Assembly: GCF_042657185.1 (NCBI RefSeq)
Contig: NZ_JBHSNN010000062.1
Length of the DNA stretch: 64,000 nt
Origin: Ureibacillus thermophilus
GTDB lineage: Bacteria; Bacillota; Bacilli; Bacillales_A; Planococcaceae
Strand: one strand, 5' to 3'
Positions within the stretch are counted from its first letter, which is position 1, and each line of letters opens with the position of its first letter. A program made the translations under genes and the position numbers. The notes below the pieces were generated by a model. The model was not told the DNA's origin. It did not search any database and saw only the letters and a list, made by a program, of their open reading frames with translations. Below are positions 34,415-42,523 of the stretch, piece after piece.

Positions 34415-36191
34415 AATATGGAATAGTCTTGTCGGGAAGCTATGGGCAACCATATTGCTTCTCGTTTCATTTGTGTTATTTATTTTTACCGTTGCCATGC
34501 TTGAATTTCTTGATGATTTCCACATTAAACAAGCGGAAAGTTCATTAAAACAAGCGGCAACGACCATTTCAAATATTGTTGCCCATACGGATATCGATCA
34601 AATCACCGATGATTTATTGCAAGATTTATTAATTGAAGATACCAATGCATTTATCGCCCTAGATGATCATACGGTTATCTCAAGCTACCAGTCAGGAAAA
34701 AATCAAGAGGAAATCAGAAAAGAGTTGCTGGAATCAAAAGAATTCCAAAACATTTTTAAATCCAATAAACCAATTATTCGACAAATGATTTTGCCTTCCC
34801 AAACGGATGAAGACAAAATGGAATCGTATTTTGTATTGGGATATCCTTTATCCATTGAGAATGAAGTGCAAGGCGAATTGTTTATTTATCAAAATCCTTC
34901 TGCTTTGCATGAAACGACGGAACAAACAACAAAAATTGTCTTTCTTTCAGCGCTGATTGCTTTTGTGTTAACCACTTTTTTTGCTTTTTTCTTATCATCC
35001 AAAATTACGCAGCCCCTTCGAAAAATGCGGGAATATGCCTTTGATATTGCAAAAGGAAATTTTGATGAGCGTCTGCCGACAAATCAGAGCGATGAAATCG
35101 GGCAGTTGGCTGTAGCTTTCAATCAAATGGGCCGACAATTAAAACATCATTTAGAAGTAATCAACCAAGAAAAGGAACAGTTATCAAGCATTCTTACATC
35201 CATGACGGATGCTGTGATTACCTTTAATCGGGACAAAACCATCTTGCTGAGCAACCCTCCAGCGGAACGATTGTTGCAGCGCTGGTTTATCCGGAATGGC
35301 ATGAATAAAGAACTATTTTTGCCAGATGAATTTTATGCCATGTTGGATCATGTATTAACCTTCGAAGATAAGCTTGAGGAAGATTTAGAAATTGATGGTT
35401 CCTATTATCGCATTACCATCAGTCCATTGAAAAGCAGCAGTCAGGCCATCCGCGGTGCCATAGCGGTTATTCGGGATATGACGGAACAGATTAAATTGGA
35501 TAAATTGCGTTCAGATTTTATTGCCAATGTTTCCCATGAATTAAGAACTCCGATTGCCATGCTGCAAGGGTATTCAGAAGCCATTTTGGATGGCATTGTC
35601 GAGTCGGAAGAAGAACGAAATGAAATGATTCGAATTATATATGATGAATCCCAACGCATGGGTCGTTTAGTGGCTGATTTGCTCGATTTGGCGAGAATGG
35701 AATCGGGGCATACGACATTAGTGAAAGAGTCTGTACCAATCAATCCGGTGTTTGAACGAATTACCCAAAAGTTCAGCCAAGTAGCGAAGGAAAACCATGT
35801 TCATTTGAATTTCCATACAGAAATGTCGGATGATGCGGTGATTAGCATTGATGAAGACCGCATCGAACAAGTGTTGACAAATTTAATTGATAACGCAATC
35901 CGGCATACACCTGCAGAGGGCAGTGTCACCGTATCGTTGGAACATGAGTTATCCTATTTGAAAGTTCAAGTATCCGATACGGGAGAAGGCATTTCAAAAG
36001 AAGACTTGCCATTTGTTTTTGAACGATTCTATAAAGCGGATAAGGCAAGAACTCGAAATAAAAAAGTAGGTACGGGGTTAGGACTTGCCATCGCCAAAAA
36101 TATTGTAGAAGCGCATAACGGAAATATTCGGGTAGAGAGCGAATTAGGAAAAGGAACAACCTTTACTTTCTACTTGCCATTAAACGGTTAA
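34407..36191 (+). CDS. resE: Sensor histidine kinase ResE
   Basis: 594 residues: membrane segment 12-32, extracytoplasmic loop about 35-172, membrane segment about 175-197, HAMP about 198-250, PAS about 258-360, HisKA with phosphoacceptor H377 (FIANVSHELRTP), and HATPase with N box (NLIDNAIRHT), G1 (DTGEGI) and G2 (GTGLGLAI) near the C-terminus. It phosphorylates ResD in response to redox or NO signals through the PAS domain. Start overlaps resD. Confidence 0.94.
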   Translation: MTRIWNSLVGKLWATILLLVSFVLFIFTVAMLEFLDDFHIKQAESSLKQAATTISNIVAHTDIDQITDDLLQDLLIEDTNAFIALDDHTVISSYQSGKNQEEIRKELLESKEFQNIFKSNKPIIRQMILPSQTDEDKMESYFVLGYPLSIENEVQGELFIYQNPSALHETTEQTTKIVFLSALIAFVLTTFFAFFLSSKITQPLRKMREYAFDIAKGNFDERLPTNQSDEIGQLAVAFNQMGRQLKHHLEVINQEKEQLSSILTSMTDAVITFNRDKTILLSNPPAERLLQRWFIRNGMNKELFLPDEFYAMLDHVLTFEDKLEEDLEIDGSYYRITISPLKSSSQAIRGAIAVIRDMTEQIKLDKLRSDFIANVSHELRTPIAMLQGYSEAILDGIVESEEERNEMIRIIYDESQRMGRLVADLLDLARMESGHTTLVKESVPINPVFERITQKFSQVAKENHVHLNFHTEMSDDAVISIDEDRIEQVLTNLIDNAIRHTPAEGSVTVSLEHELSYLKVQVSDTGEGISKEDLPFVFERFYKADKARTRNKKVGTGLGLAIAKNIVEAHNGNIRVESELGKGTTFTFYLPLNG

Positions 36192-36200
36192 GAATTCGTG

Positions 36201-36268
36201 GCTCTCTAGGTAAAGATGGGACTTGCCATTTTATTGAAGTATGGTACCCTTTTACCTGGAGAGAAGCG
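36201..36268 (+). repeat. Long-loop inverted repeat between resE and sigX
   Basis: CTCTCTAGGTAAA (about 36204) and TTTACCTGGAGAG (about 36254) can pair over about 37 nt, with a T-rich stretch after it (ATTCTTTTTCTTTTTT). It may be a weak resDE terminator or a regulatory element. Confidence 0.45.
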
Positions 36269-36319
36269 GATTCTTTTTCTTTTTTATGCAAAAATTTTCT
36301 TATGTGGAAACTTTTCTTC

Positions 36320-36348
36320 TGCGTAACATTTTTTTATCTTAAAACGAC
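36320..36348 (+). promoter_or_regulatory. ECF-type autoregulatory promoter of sigX
   Basis: TGCGTAAC (36320-36327) and CGAC (36345-36348) lie 17 nt apart, matching the AAC/CGwC architecture of ECF sigma promoters including sigma-X. It is 30 nt upstream of sigX. Confidence 0.65.
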
Positions 36349-36377
36349 AAAATGAATAAGGATGGAGGTGGCGTGGA

Positions 36378-36911
36378 TTGAAAGAATCCATATTCCATCG
36401 ACTGTATGATTATTATCATCAAGATGTGTTCCAATTTTTAGTATATTTGGTAAAGGATCGATTGGTGGCGGAAGACTTGTCCCATGAAGTATATGTACGA
36501 GTTTTGAAGTCTTATGATCGATTTCAAGGGAAAAGCTCTGAAAAGACGTGGCTTTTTGCCATTGCAAAAAATGTAGCCATTGATTATTTTCGGAAAAATT
36601 CCGTGCGGGCATCCCGTTCCCTTCAATTTTTTGACTGGGAAAAGGAACAGCTTGTATCTCCAACGAAATCACCGGAAGCCTTTACCGAACTCAATGATGA
36701 ACTGAAGCAACTGTTAGAAGCCCTGGAGAAGTGTACAGGGGATCAGCAAATGGTGATTATTTTGCGTTATTTTCAAGAATTATCCATTGCAGAGACAGCA
36801 GCCGTATTAAATTGGACGGAAGGAAAAGTCAAGACGACTCAATACCGCGCCATAAAGCAATTGCGGGAATTGTTATCACATCATAAGGAGGCGAAACCAC
36901 ATGAATCATGA
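36378..36911 (+). CDS. sigX: ECF sigma factor SigX
   Basis: 177 residues. Region 2 contains DVFQFLVYLVKDRLVAEDLS and TWLFAIAKNVAIDYFRK; region 4 contains LSIAETAAVLNWTEGKVKTT QYRAIKQL. In B. subtilis SigX controls cell-surface charge and antimicrobial-peptide resistance genes. The TTG start has GGAGG 9 nt upstream; no ATG is near. It overlaps rsiX and sits after resDE as in B. subtilis. An ECF promoter in front suggests autoregulation. Confidence 0.9.
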   Translation: MKESIFHRLYDYYHQDVFQFLVYLVKDRLVAEDLSHEVYVRVLKSYDRFQGKSSEKTWLFAIAKNVAIDYFRKNSVRASRSLQFFDWEKEQLVSPTKSPEAFTELNDELKQLLEALEKCTGDQQMVIILRYFQELSIAETAAVLNWTEGKVKTTQYRAIKQLRELLSHHKEAKPHES

Positions 36912-38085
36912 ACATTGGGATGAAGAGCGTATAGAAGAACTACTGAAAAAAGTTCCAAAAATTCATGATGCCCGTTCAAAGGAAGAAGTGTTTGAACGTT
37001 TGAAGCAGGACGGGGTATTTGATGAAGTGCCTCCAAACAAAGTTATTAAGAAAAAATCTAAATATATCCCTTGGATCATTGCCGCTTGTGCCGCATTATT
37101 TTTAGCGATTCTCATTCCAACATTCATGAGCCGCTCCATTTCTGAAGAGGCAAAGATTACAAATGATGTAAAGAATGAAGAAATGGAAAAATTCAATCAC
37201 TTGGAAGAAGGGCAAGAAGATTCCGTGAATATCATGATGACGGAAGTGGATATGAAAACGGCTGTTTATCCTGAACAATTAGACGGAAATACCCTTTTTA
37301 AAATAGGGCTTGCAAGCGATGATGCAGATAGCATTCCGGTAACGATTTTAATACCTAATGAAAAAATATTAGAAGATTTTGGGAAGGCAAATCCAACACC
37401 AGTAGAAATGTATAATTTGTATGCACCACGTTTAAACGAGAATTTATTAGGATTTGTCGATTATCACCCATATGATGGAAAAATTATCGAAAGCAATGGG
37501 AAGGTAGTTCATCAATTACCGGAAGACCATCCATATGATGCTAGTGAAGCAACTCTTTCCACCTATTATGCCACTCTAATGGATACATTTTCTGATTACC
37601 AAGAAATAGAATTTGTCGATGAACAGAATCAGCCGAAGGAAATAGGGAAAGAAAGTTCGCTGCTAATTTCGGATGAAAGAACTCAGCACAGCTATTTTAA
37701 GTATGTCCAACAGGATGGAGCTGCATTTTTAGCGCCGAATTATAGAGAAACTTTTTCGACGATTGAAGAAGCAATGGAAGCATTAAAGAGAAGCACGAAT
37801 GAGGTTTATCAAACGGTTGTATTGCCAAATGTCGATTATACAATAAAGGTTGAGCAGAATATTGTGAAAATCGCTTTTAAAGAACCATTGGATTTATTCA
37901 ATTATAATCAAGTGGAAGCTATGCAGATGATTGAAGGCATGCTCTTGACAGCTGCAGGATTCAACATGGCGGTTCAATTTGAGAATATAGTGCAAGCGGA
38001 ATGGGAAGGATTCGACTTTACAAAACCTTTGCCTATTCCATTGGGACCAAATCAATTGCCGTATACGGTGTTGGAAAATGAGTAA
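36901..38085 (+). CDS. rsiX: Anti-sigma factor RsiX
   Basis: 394 residues: cytoplasmic N-terminus about 1-52 (sigma-binding), one membrane helix at 54-73 (IPWIIAACAALFLAILIPTF), and a large extracytoplasmic domain. It holds SigX at the membrane. It overlaps the end of sigX by 11 bases, the usual sigma/anti-sigma coupling. Extracytoplasmic sequence is poorly conserved, so naming relies mainly on topology and context. Confidence 0.85.
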   Translation: MNHEHWDEERIEELLKKVPKIHDARSKEEVFERLKQDGVFDEVPPNKVIKKKSKYIPWIIAACAALFLAILIPTFMSRSISEEAKITNDVKNEEMEKFNHLEEGQEDSVNIMMTEVDMKTAVYPEQLDGNTLFKIGLASDDADSIPVTILIPNEKILEDFGKANPTPVEMYNLYAPRLNENLLGFVDYHPYDGKIIESNGKVVHQLPEDHPYDASEATLSTYYATLMDTFSDYQEIEFVDEQNQPKEIGKESSLLISDERTQHSYFKYVQQDGAAFLAPNYRETFSTIEEAMEALKRSTNEVYQTVVLPNVDYTIKVEQNIVKIAFKEPLDLFNYNQVEAMQMIEGMLLTAAGFNMAVQFENIVQAEWEGFDFTKPLPIPLGPNQLPYTVLENE

Positions 38086-38177
38086 ATATCGTAAAATAAT
38101 ATTCTAAATATCTTGAATTAATGACTTTACAAATTTTCATCATTCTCCTATAATAAGTGTAAATTAAATAATGATTC

Positions 38178-38307
38178 ATCTTCGGGGCAGGGTGAAATTC
38201 CCGACCGGCGGTGTTAGAACTTGATGTTCTTAAGCCCGCGAGCTCTTTTAGAGCAGGATTTGGTGAGATTCCAAAGCCGACAGTATAGTCTGGATGGGAG
38301 AAGATGG
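38178..38307 (+). ncRNA. FMN riboswitch (RFN element)
   Basis: Conserved RFN blocks occur in order: ATCTTCGGGGCAGGGTGAAA, then TTCCCGACCGGCGGT, then AAGCCCGCGAGC, then GGATTTGGTGAGATTCC, then AAAGCCGACAG and GGATGGGAGAAGATGG. It lies upstream of the riboflavin transporter gene, which it should switch off when FMN is abundant. Two stem-loops downstream form the expression platform. Confidence 0.96.
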
Positions 38308-38349
38308 TACGGTCGCTTTTCGTTATGGGCATTTTGCACGTGACTTGTG

Positions 38350-38470
38350 AAGTGTTGGATTTTTGTAATCATCCAACGCCTAGTTTCCTATGGTCTTTTT
38401 TAGTCATGTGTTGTCTCTAACTGTATCTTTTTCTCCCTTATGCAAATTTGCATAAGGGATTTTATTTTTG
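38350..38470 (+). terminator. Expression platform and terminator of FMN riboswitch
   Basis: First GTTGGAT pairs with ATCCAAC (about 38357-38381). Then a perfect 24-bp palindrome, CCCTTATGCAAATTTGCATA plus AGGG (38435-38458), is followed by ATTTTATTTTT, giving an intrinsic terminator ahead of ribU. Confidence 0.75.
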
Positions 38471-38530
38471 ACGAAGCCGACTAGTACCTTTCTTCTTGCA
38501 GATTGAATCAGCAAAGAGGAGAGTGTGCTA

Positions 38531-39112
38531 ATGAAGAAAATGAAAGTGCGATCATTTGTAACAATCGCCATGCTATCAAGTATTTCATTCATTTTAATGT
38601 TTTTAAACTTCCCATTGCCTTATTTTCCGGTATTTTTAGAAATTGATTTCAGCGACGTTCCTGCATTGCTTGCAGCGATTACAATGGGACCTGTTGCTGG
38701 CATATTAGTAGAGCTGATTAAAAATATTTTGAATTGGTTGTTTATCGGTGCACCGACTGGAGTTCCGGTAGGCCACATGGCAAATTTTGCAACAGGCATC
38801 TTGTTTATTTTGCCTGTATATTACATTTATAAAAAATCAAATTCTTTACGAGGTTTAATTTTTGGACTAGTTGCCGGAACCTTTACAATGGCGATTGGCA
38901 TGAGCATCTTGAACTATGTTGCTTTCTTGCCGATGTATACGTATTTCTTAGGAATGGGAAGCTTTGATGCAAAAGAAACGATTGTACTCGGTATTTTGCC
39001 GTTTAATATTGTGAAAGGCATCTTATTAATGGTGCTAGTATTGATGCTGTTTAGAACGATGAGAACATGGATTGAAAACCAAAAAGCCCAATACTTATTG
39101 CAAAAACAATAA
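38531..39112 (+). CDS. ribU: Riboflavin transporter RibU (ECF S component)
   Basis: 193 residues with about six membrane helices. LPYFPVFLEIDFSDVPALLA and GPVAGILVELIKNILNWLF are RibU hallmarks. It binds riboflavin and works with the shared EcfAA'T module encoded elsewhere. The upstream FMN riboswitch confirms the substrate. The ATG at 38531 is best spaced from GAGGAG; a GTG at 38525 is too close. A strong terminator follows. Confidence 0.94.
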   Translation: MKKMKVRSFVTIAMLSSISFILMFLNFPLPYFPVFLEIDFSDVPALLAAITMGPVAGILVELIKNILNWLFIGAPTGVPVGHMANFATGILFILPVYYIYKKSNSLRGLIFGLVAGTFTMAIGMSILNYVAFLPMYTYFLGMGSFDAKETIVLGILPFNIVKGILLMVLVLMLFRTMRTWIENQKAQYLLQKQ

Positions 39113-39116
39113 ATCA

Positions 39117-39152
39117 AAAAGGAGTTTGCAAGTTTAGCAAACTCCTTTTTCA
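39117..39152 (+). terminator. Terminator of ribU
   Basis: AAAAAGGAGTTTGC pairs with GCAAACTCCTTTTT over a 7-nt loop. Confidence 0.9.
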
Positions 39153-39189
39153 TGTCTTTTGAACATATACTAAGATGAAGGAAGGTGCT

Positions 39190-39819
39190 ATGAAAAAAGA
39201 GAAAATATCTATTTTCTTTTTATTATTAATTGGTTGTACAGGCATTTGGACAATTTATTCTCATTTTTTTAAGGAGGAAAAGAGAGAAGAGGAGACGATG
39301 ACGGAAAATGAGTTTATTGATTTTTTATATCAGCATTTAGGAATGGAAGAAATGCACGAATTTGAAGATGACGAGGAGCATTTATTGGAGACATCCTATC
39401 AGCCGATGGATTTAGAGGCTACGGATTTCAAACTCAAAACCATCAATCATGGAACTATAAAGTTGTCGGATTTTAAAGGGAAAAAAATCTTGCTGAACTT
39501 TTGGACGAGCTGGTGCCCGCCTTGCAAAGAAGAAATGCCACAATTAAACGATTTTTATGTGCAGGAGGCAAAAAAGCTCAATGTAGAAATATTGGCGGTC
39601 AATATTACCGACCAAGAGATTTCCCCTGAAGAGGTGAACGATTTTTCTGAAGAATATCAATTGCAGTTTCCTGTTTTGTTGGATGAGCAAGGAGAAGTTT
39701 CAAAACGTTATCAAGTGCTTACGATTCCAACAAGTTTCATCATCAGCGAGGATGGCCGCATTATTGAAAAAATCATTGGCCCCGTTACAAAAGATGCGTT
39801 ATTGGAGAAATTTCCATGA
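39190..39819 (+). CDS. TlpA/ResA-like thiol-disulfide oxidoreductase
   Basis: 209 residues. A hydrophobic N-terminus (about 6-26) ends its first part in LLIGC, which could be a lipobox or part of a membrane anchor. An acidic linker rich in Glu (about 29-75) precedes a thioredoxin fold with active site W-C109-P-P-C112 and the cis-Pro loop TIPTSF. The WCPPC site differs from the WCEPC of ResA at 30166, so it is a second membrane-tethered thiol reductant, partner unknown. ATG at 39190 follows GGAAGG; an in-frame ATG at 39175 is unsupported. Confidence 0.82.
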   Translation: MKKEKISIFFLLLIGCTGIWTIYSHFFKEEKREEETMTENEFIDFLYQHLGMEEMHEFEDDEEHLLETSYQPMDLEATDFKLKTINHGTIKLSDFKGKKILLNFWTSWCPPCKEEMPQLNDFYVQEAKKLNVEILAVNITDQEISPEEVNDFSEEYQLQFPVLLDEQGEVSKRYQVLTIPTSFIISEDGRIIEKIIGPVTKDALLEKFP

Positions 39820-39864
39820 AGTAAATGTATTATAATGGAAGAAAAGGAATTGGAGGAATCATCT

Positions 39865-40161
39865 ATGCAAGTAATGAATACTCCTTATGTATTAAATGAA
39901 AAAAATAAACAGGCAGGAAAAGTGTTTGAAACGGCCAAAATGCAAGTGATGAATATTCAATTAAAATCAGGGGAATCCATTCCAAGCCATTTCGCTGATT
40001 GCGATGTGTTGATTGTCGTTCGAAGCGGTGTTGTATCCTTTACAGTGGAAAATGAAACTGTGGAATTGACGAGTGAAACATTATTACACATGGGGCCAAA
40101 AGAAATGCACAGCTTGACGGCAAAAGAAGATGCGGACATCGTTGTTGTAAAAATAAAGTAG
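39865..40161 (+). CDS. Cupin-domain protein
   Basis: 98 residues forming a single small cupin barrel: NIQLKSGESIPSHFADCDVL (motif 1, one His only) and LLHMGPKEMHSLTAKEDADI (motif 2). The metal-binding set is reduced compared with classic cupins, so metal dependence is uncertain. ATG at 39865 has TTGGAGGAA. Substrate and role unknown. It is followed by the R1 repeat and faces fabI. Confidence 0.75.
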   Translation: MQVMNTPYVLNEKNKQAGKVFETAKMQVMNIQLKSGESIPSHFADCDVLIVVRSGVVSFTVENETVELTSETLLHMGPKEMHSLTAKEDADIVVVKIK

Positions 40162-40167
40162 AATAGA

Positions 40168-40430
40168 AAAGAGGTTGGGACAAATCTAAAAAAACATCAT
40201 TTTCTCCAAAGAGAAAATGATGTTTTTTTGATATGTTATTAAAATTGATTTCCGTTCCGGGGACGCTTTCCGCAGGCCCTCCTCTGAGTCATTCCTTCGC
40301 TCCTCGTGGTCTCGAGAGGGCTCGTCGCAGGAAAGCTTTGAATTTACTTCCTTGAGCTTGCTCCGCTTTGCGACTAAGCGTGCGCGACAGAACTTGCCCC
40401 GTCACTCCAATCAATTTTTCGTTGTATCAA
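40168..40430 (-). repeat. Dispersed repeat R1, copy b (long form)
   Basis: Minus-strand copy of R1a: the hairpin (40189-40228), the linker and the GCGGAAAGCGTCCCCGGAAC block are almost identical over about 110 bp. Copy b continues for another 150 bp of GC-rich sequence with GAGGAGCGAAGG and GCGCACGCTTAGTCGC-type blocks. It fills the gap between the convergent cupin and fabI genes and its hairpin should terminate both. No coding frame. Confidence 0.8.
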
Positions 40431-40503
40431 TTTTTTATCAACACTCTTTCAACTGCCCCTTTCATTTTTTGTTTATGTCCCATCCTCTTTTTTTAAAATC
40501 CAT

Positions 40504-41280
40504 TTATCCCATAATATGATAGCCGGAGTCGACGTAAATCGTTTCTCCTGTGATGCCTCGGGATAAGTCGCTCAACATTACGACTGTCATATCTCCCACT
40601 TCTTCTTTGTTTGTATTGCGTTTTAGTGGTGATGTTTCTTCGTAGCGGTGAAGGGCTTCATTGAAGCTTGGAACTCCTTTTGCCGCAAGGGTGCGGATGG
40701 CGCCGGCAGAAATGGCATTCACGCGAATACCTTCTTTGCCCAAGTCTGCTGCCAAATAACGGACGGATGCTTCCAATGCAGCTTTTGCAACACCCATAAC
40801 ATTATATCCTTCAAGCACGCGTTCTGCCCCGAGGTAAGACATTGTTACAATGGAACCGCCTTCTGTCATGTAAGGACGCGCTTCTCTTGCAACGGCAATT
40901 AAAGAATAAGCGCTTGTATCAAGAGCGAAGGCAAAACCATCGCGCGTTGTCTCAACAAAGCGGTTTTTTAAGTCTTCTGCATGGGCAAAGGCAACAGAGT
41001 GGACAATGCCGTGAATGACACCGAATTGTTCGCCGATTTGTTTAAATGCATTTTGAATGGATTCATCGCTGTTTACATCACATTCAATAACAGCGGTTTT
41101 ATGATCTTTATAGTCTTCTAAAAGTTTTTCGATTTTTGCTTTTGAGCGTTCTTTTCGGTAAGTGAAAATGACGTTTGCTCCAACTTCCAACAGTTTTTTC
41201 GCTGCTCCCCAAGCGATGCTTCGTTCATTGGCAACGCCCATGACAACAATATTTTTATTATTTAAATTTAAATGATCCAT
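40504..41280 (-). CDS. fabI: Enoyl-[acyl-carrier-protein] reductase (NADH/NADPH)
   Basis: 258 residues, short-chain dehydrogenase fold. Cofactor loop GVANERSIAWGAAKKL (13-28), FabI-type active site Y-x6-K in YNVMGVAKAAL with the preceding SYLGAERVLEGY, and C-terminal GYHIMG. Last reductive step of fatty-acid elongation and target of triclosan-type inhibitors. ATG at 41280 has AAAGGGG; the longer frame to 41316 crosses the FapR box region. A FapR operator and sigma-A promoter lie directly upstream. Confidence 0.95.
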   Translation of the reverse strand: MDHLNLNNKNIVVMGVANERSIAWGAAKKLLEVGANVIFTYRKERSKAKIEKLLEDYKDHKTAVIECDVNSDESIQNAFKQIGEQFGVIHGIVHSVAFAHAEDLKNRFVETTRDGFAFALDTSAYSLIAVAREARPYMTEGGSIVTMSYLGAERVLEGYNVMGVAKAALEASVRYLAADLGKEGIRVNAISAGAIRTLAAKGVPSFNEALHRYEETSPLKRNTNKEEVGDMTVVMLSDLSRGITGETIYVDSGYHIMG

Positions 41281-41305
41281 TAAATTAACCCCTTTAACAG
41301 CAGTT

Positions 41306-41324
41306 ATTAGTACCAACTACTAAA
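41306..41324 (-). promoter_or_regulatory. FapR operator of fabI
   Basis: ATTAGTACCAACTACTAAA closely fits the FapR palindrome TTAGTACCTGnTACTAA. It covers the expected transcription start, immediately downstream of the fabI minus-10. FapR represses fatty-acid genes until malonyl-CoA rises. Confidence 0.8.
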
Positions 41325-41353
41325 ATATTAACAGCATTTTTTGTAAAAATCAA
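41325..41353 (-). promoter_or_regulatory. Sigma-A promoter of fabI
   Basis: On the minus strand TTGATT (41353-41348) and TAATAT (41330-41325) are 17 nt apart, next to the FapR box. Confidence 0.7.
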
Positions 41354-41362
41354 CAACAACTA

Positions 41363-41452
41363 TTGACATCTATTTTGTAATACAATATAGTTATGTATAG
41401 TTAGTTTGCAATGCAAGATAGTTATGCACAGGTAACTTGTAATGCAAGATAG
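41363..41452 (+). promoter_or_regulatory. padR promoter with three 31-bp-spaced operators
   Basis: TTGACA (41363-41368) and TATAGT (41386-41391) are 17 nt apart. Three copies of TGTAATACAATATAG-like sequence begin at 41376, 41407 and 41438, exactly 31 bp apart; the first fills the spacer and minus-10. Each has a small palindrome (TGTAATACA, TGCAATGCA, TGTAATGCA). Autorepression by PadR is the simplest reading. Confidence 0.7.
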
Positions 41453-41473
41453 AAAAGTCGGGAGGTGGCATCT

Positions 41474-41812
41474 TTGTCCATCCGAAGCCAGTTGTTAAAA
41501 GGTGTACTCGATGGATGTATTTTAGCCATCATTGAAAAAGATGAAATATATGGATATGAGTTGTCCAAAAAACTGGAGCAAGTGGGGTTGGAAATTAGTG
41601 AAGGAACGATTTATCCAGTGTTGCTTCGTCTTCAAAAAAATGGATATATTGTTGGGGAAATAAGGGCATCCGATTCAGGGCCAAATCGAAAATATTATTC
41701 GATCACCATCAAAGGAAAAGAAGCACTTGAAGAAATCAGAAACGAATGGAAGCTTCTTTCAAGTGCCATTGAGAAACTATTAGGGAGGGATGAACATGAA
41801 AGTTCCTGTTAA
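41474..41812 (+). CDS. PadR-family transcriptional regulator
   Basis: 112 residues. Winged helix-turn-helix: LKGVLDGCILAIIEKDEIYG YELSKKL, then SEGTIYPVLLRLQKNGYI, followed by a C-terminal helix for dimerisation. The start is the TTG at 41474, 8 nt after GGAGG; the GTG at 41465 lies inside that site. It overlaps the downstream membrane gene by 17 bases. Pairing of a short PadR with a DUF1129/DUF1700-type membrane protein is common in Firmicutes. Ligand unknown. Confidence 0.88.
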   Translation: MSIRSQLLKGVLDGCILAIIEKDEIYGYELSKKLEQVGLEISEGTIYPVLLRLQKNGYIVGEIRASDSGPNRKYYSITIKGKEALEEIRNEWKLLSSAIEKLLGRDEHESSC

Positions 41813-42470
41813 AGAACTCATACGGCAAAATAACGAAAAGCGCAAACTTTTGACAAAGGAAAATCAAGAATACTACGAGAACTTCCTTGTCTATATACGA
41901 GCGAATTTCAGCCGGGATGAGCGGGCAATAGAAGAAGTGCTGCTTGAAATGCTCGATCATCTATTGGAGGCGCAAAAAGAAGGCAAGACGGCTAAGGAAG
42001 TGTTTGGAAAAAATCCGAAAGAGCTGGCGGATGAAATCATTGCTTCCTTGCCGAAAGAATCATGGAAACGCCAACTAGAATTTATTGTTGAAATCATTAT
42101 GACTTTATTTGGTTGGTATTTTATTGCTAGGGGAATTGTGCCCCTTATACAAAAAGAGGACCAGACGATTTATTCAGGAACGCTTGTTGTCTCTGGGCTT
42201 CTTTTGATTGCAAGTTTAGCGGTATTGATTCATTTTGTTTTCGTTCTATTGAAAAAAGAAGCTTTTAAAGATCGCAGAAAGAAAAAAGTCGGCACCATTT
42301 TATATGGAATTCTGATTGTTGGATTATTTGCCTTAAGCCTTTATGTGAAATTTGCCATTCCCCCCTTTGGCCCATCTTTTGAAACTTCCTATTATTCAAT
42401 TTTCGGTCTTGGCTGCTTCTTTCTACTAGCTTCTTATTTATTTAAGAAAATGCGGGAGAGCCAAACATAA
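41796..42470 (+). CDS. DUF1129-like membrane protein, padR partner
   Basis: 224 residues. A cytoplasmic helical N-terminus (about 1-90, NNEKRKLLTKENQEYYENFL, with FGKNPKELADEIIASLP) is followed by four membrane segments (about 98-118, 130-153, 167-185, 201-217). The layout is typical of DUF1129/DUF1700 proteins that accompany PadR regulators. Start at 41796 is 6 nt past GGGAGGG; the ATG at 41790 is too close. Probably an envelope-stress or regulatory partner (inference); function unknown. Confidence 0.72.
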   Translation: MKVPVKELIRQNNEKRKLLTKENQEYYENFLVYIRANFSRDERAIEEVLLEMLDHLLEAQKEGKTAKEVFGKNPKELADEIIASLPKESWKRQLEFIVEIIMTLFGWYFIARGIVPLIQKEDQTIYSGTLVVSGLLLIASLAVLIHFVFVLLKKEAFKDRRKKKVGTILYGILIVGLFALSLYVKFAIPPFGPSFETSYYSIFGLGCFFLLASYLFKKMRESQT

Positions 42471-42477
42471 AAAATAA

Positions 42478-42522
42478 AAGAGCGAATGAAAATCAAAGTC
42501 GCTTCATTCGCTCTTTTTTTGT
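42478..42522. terminator. Bidirectional terminator, padR operon / fer
   Basis: AAAAGAGCGAATGAA pairs with TTCATTCGCTCTTTT across a 12-nt loop, with A and T runs on both sides, between convergent genes. Confidence 0.92.
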
Positions 42523-42523
42523 C

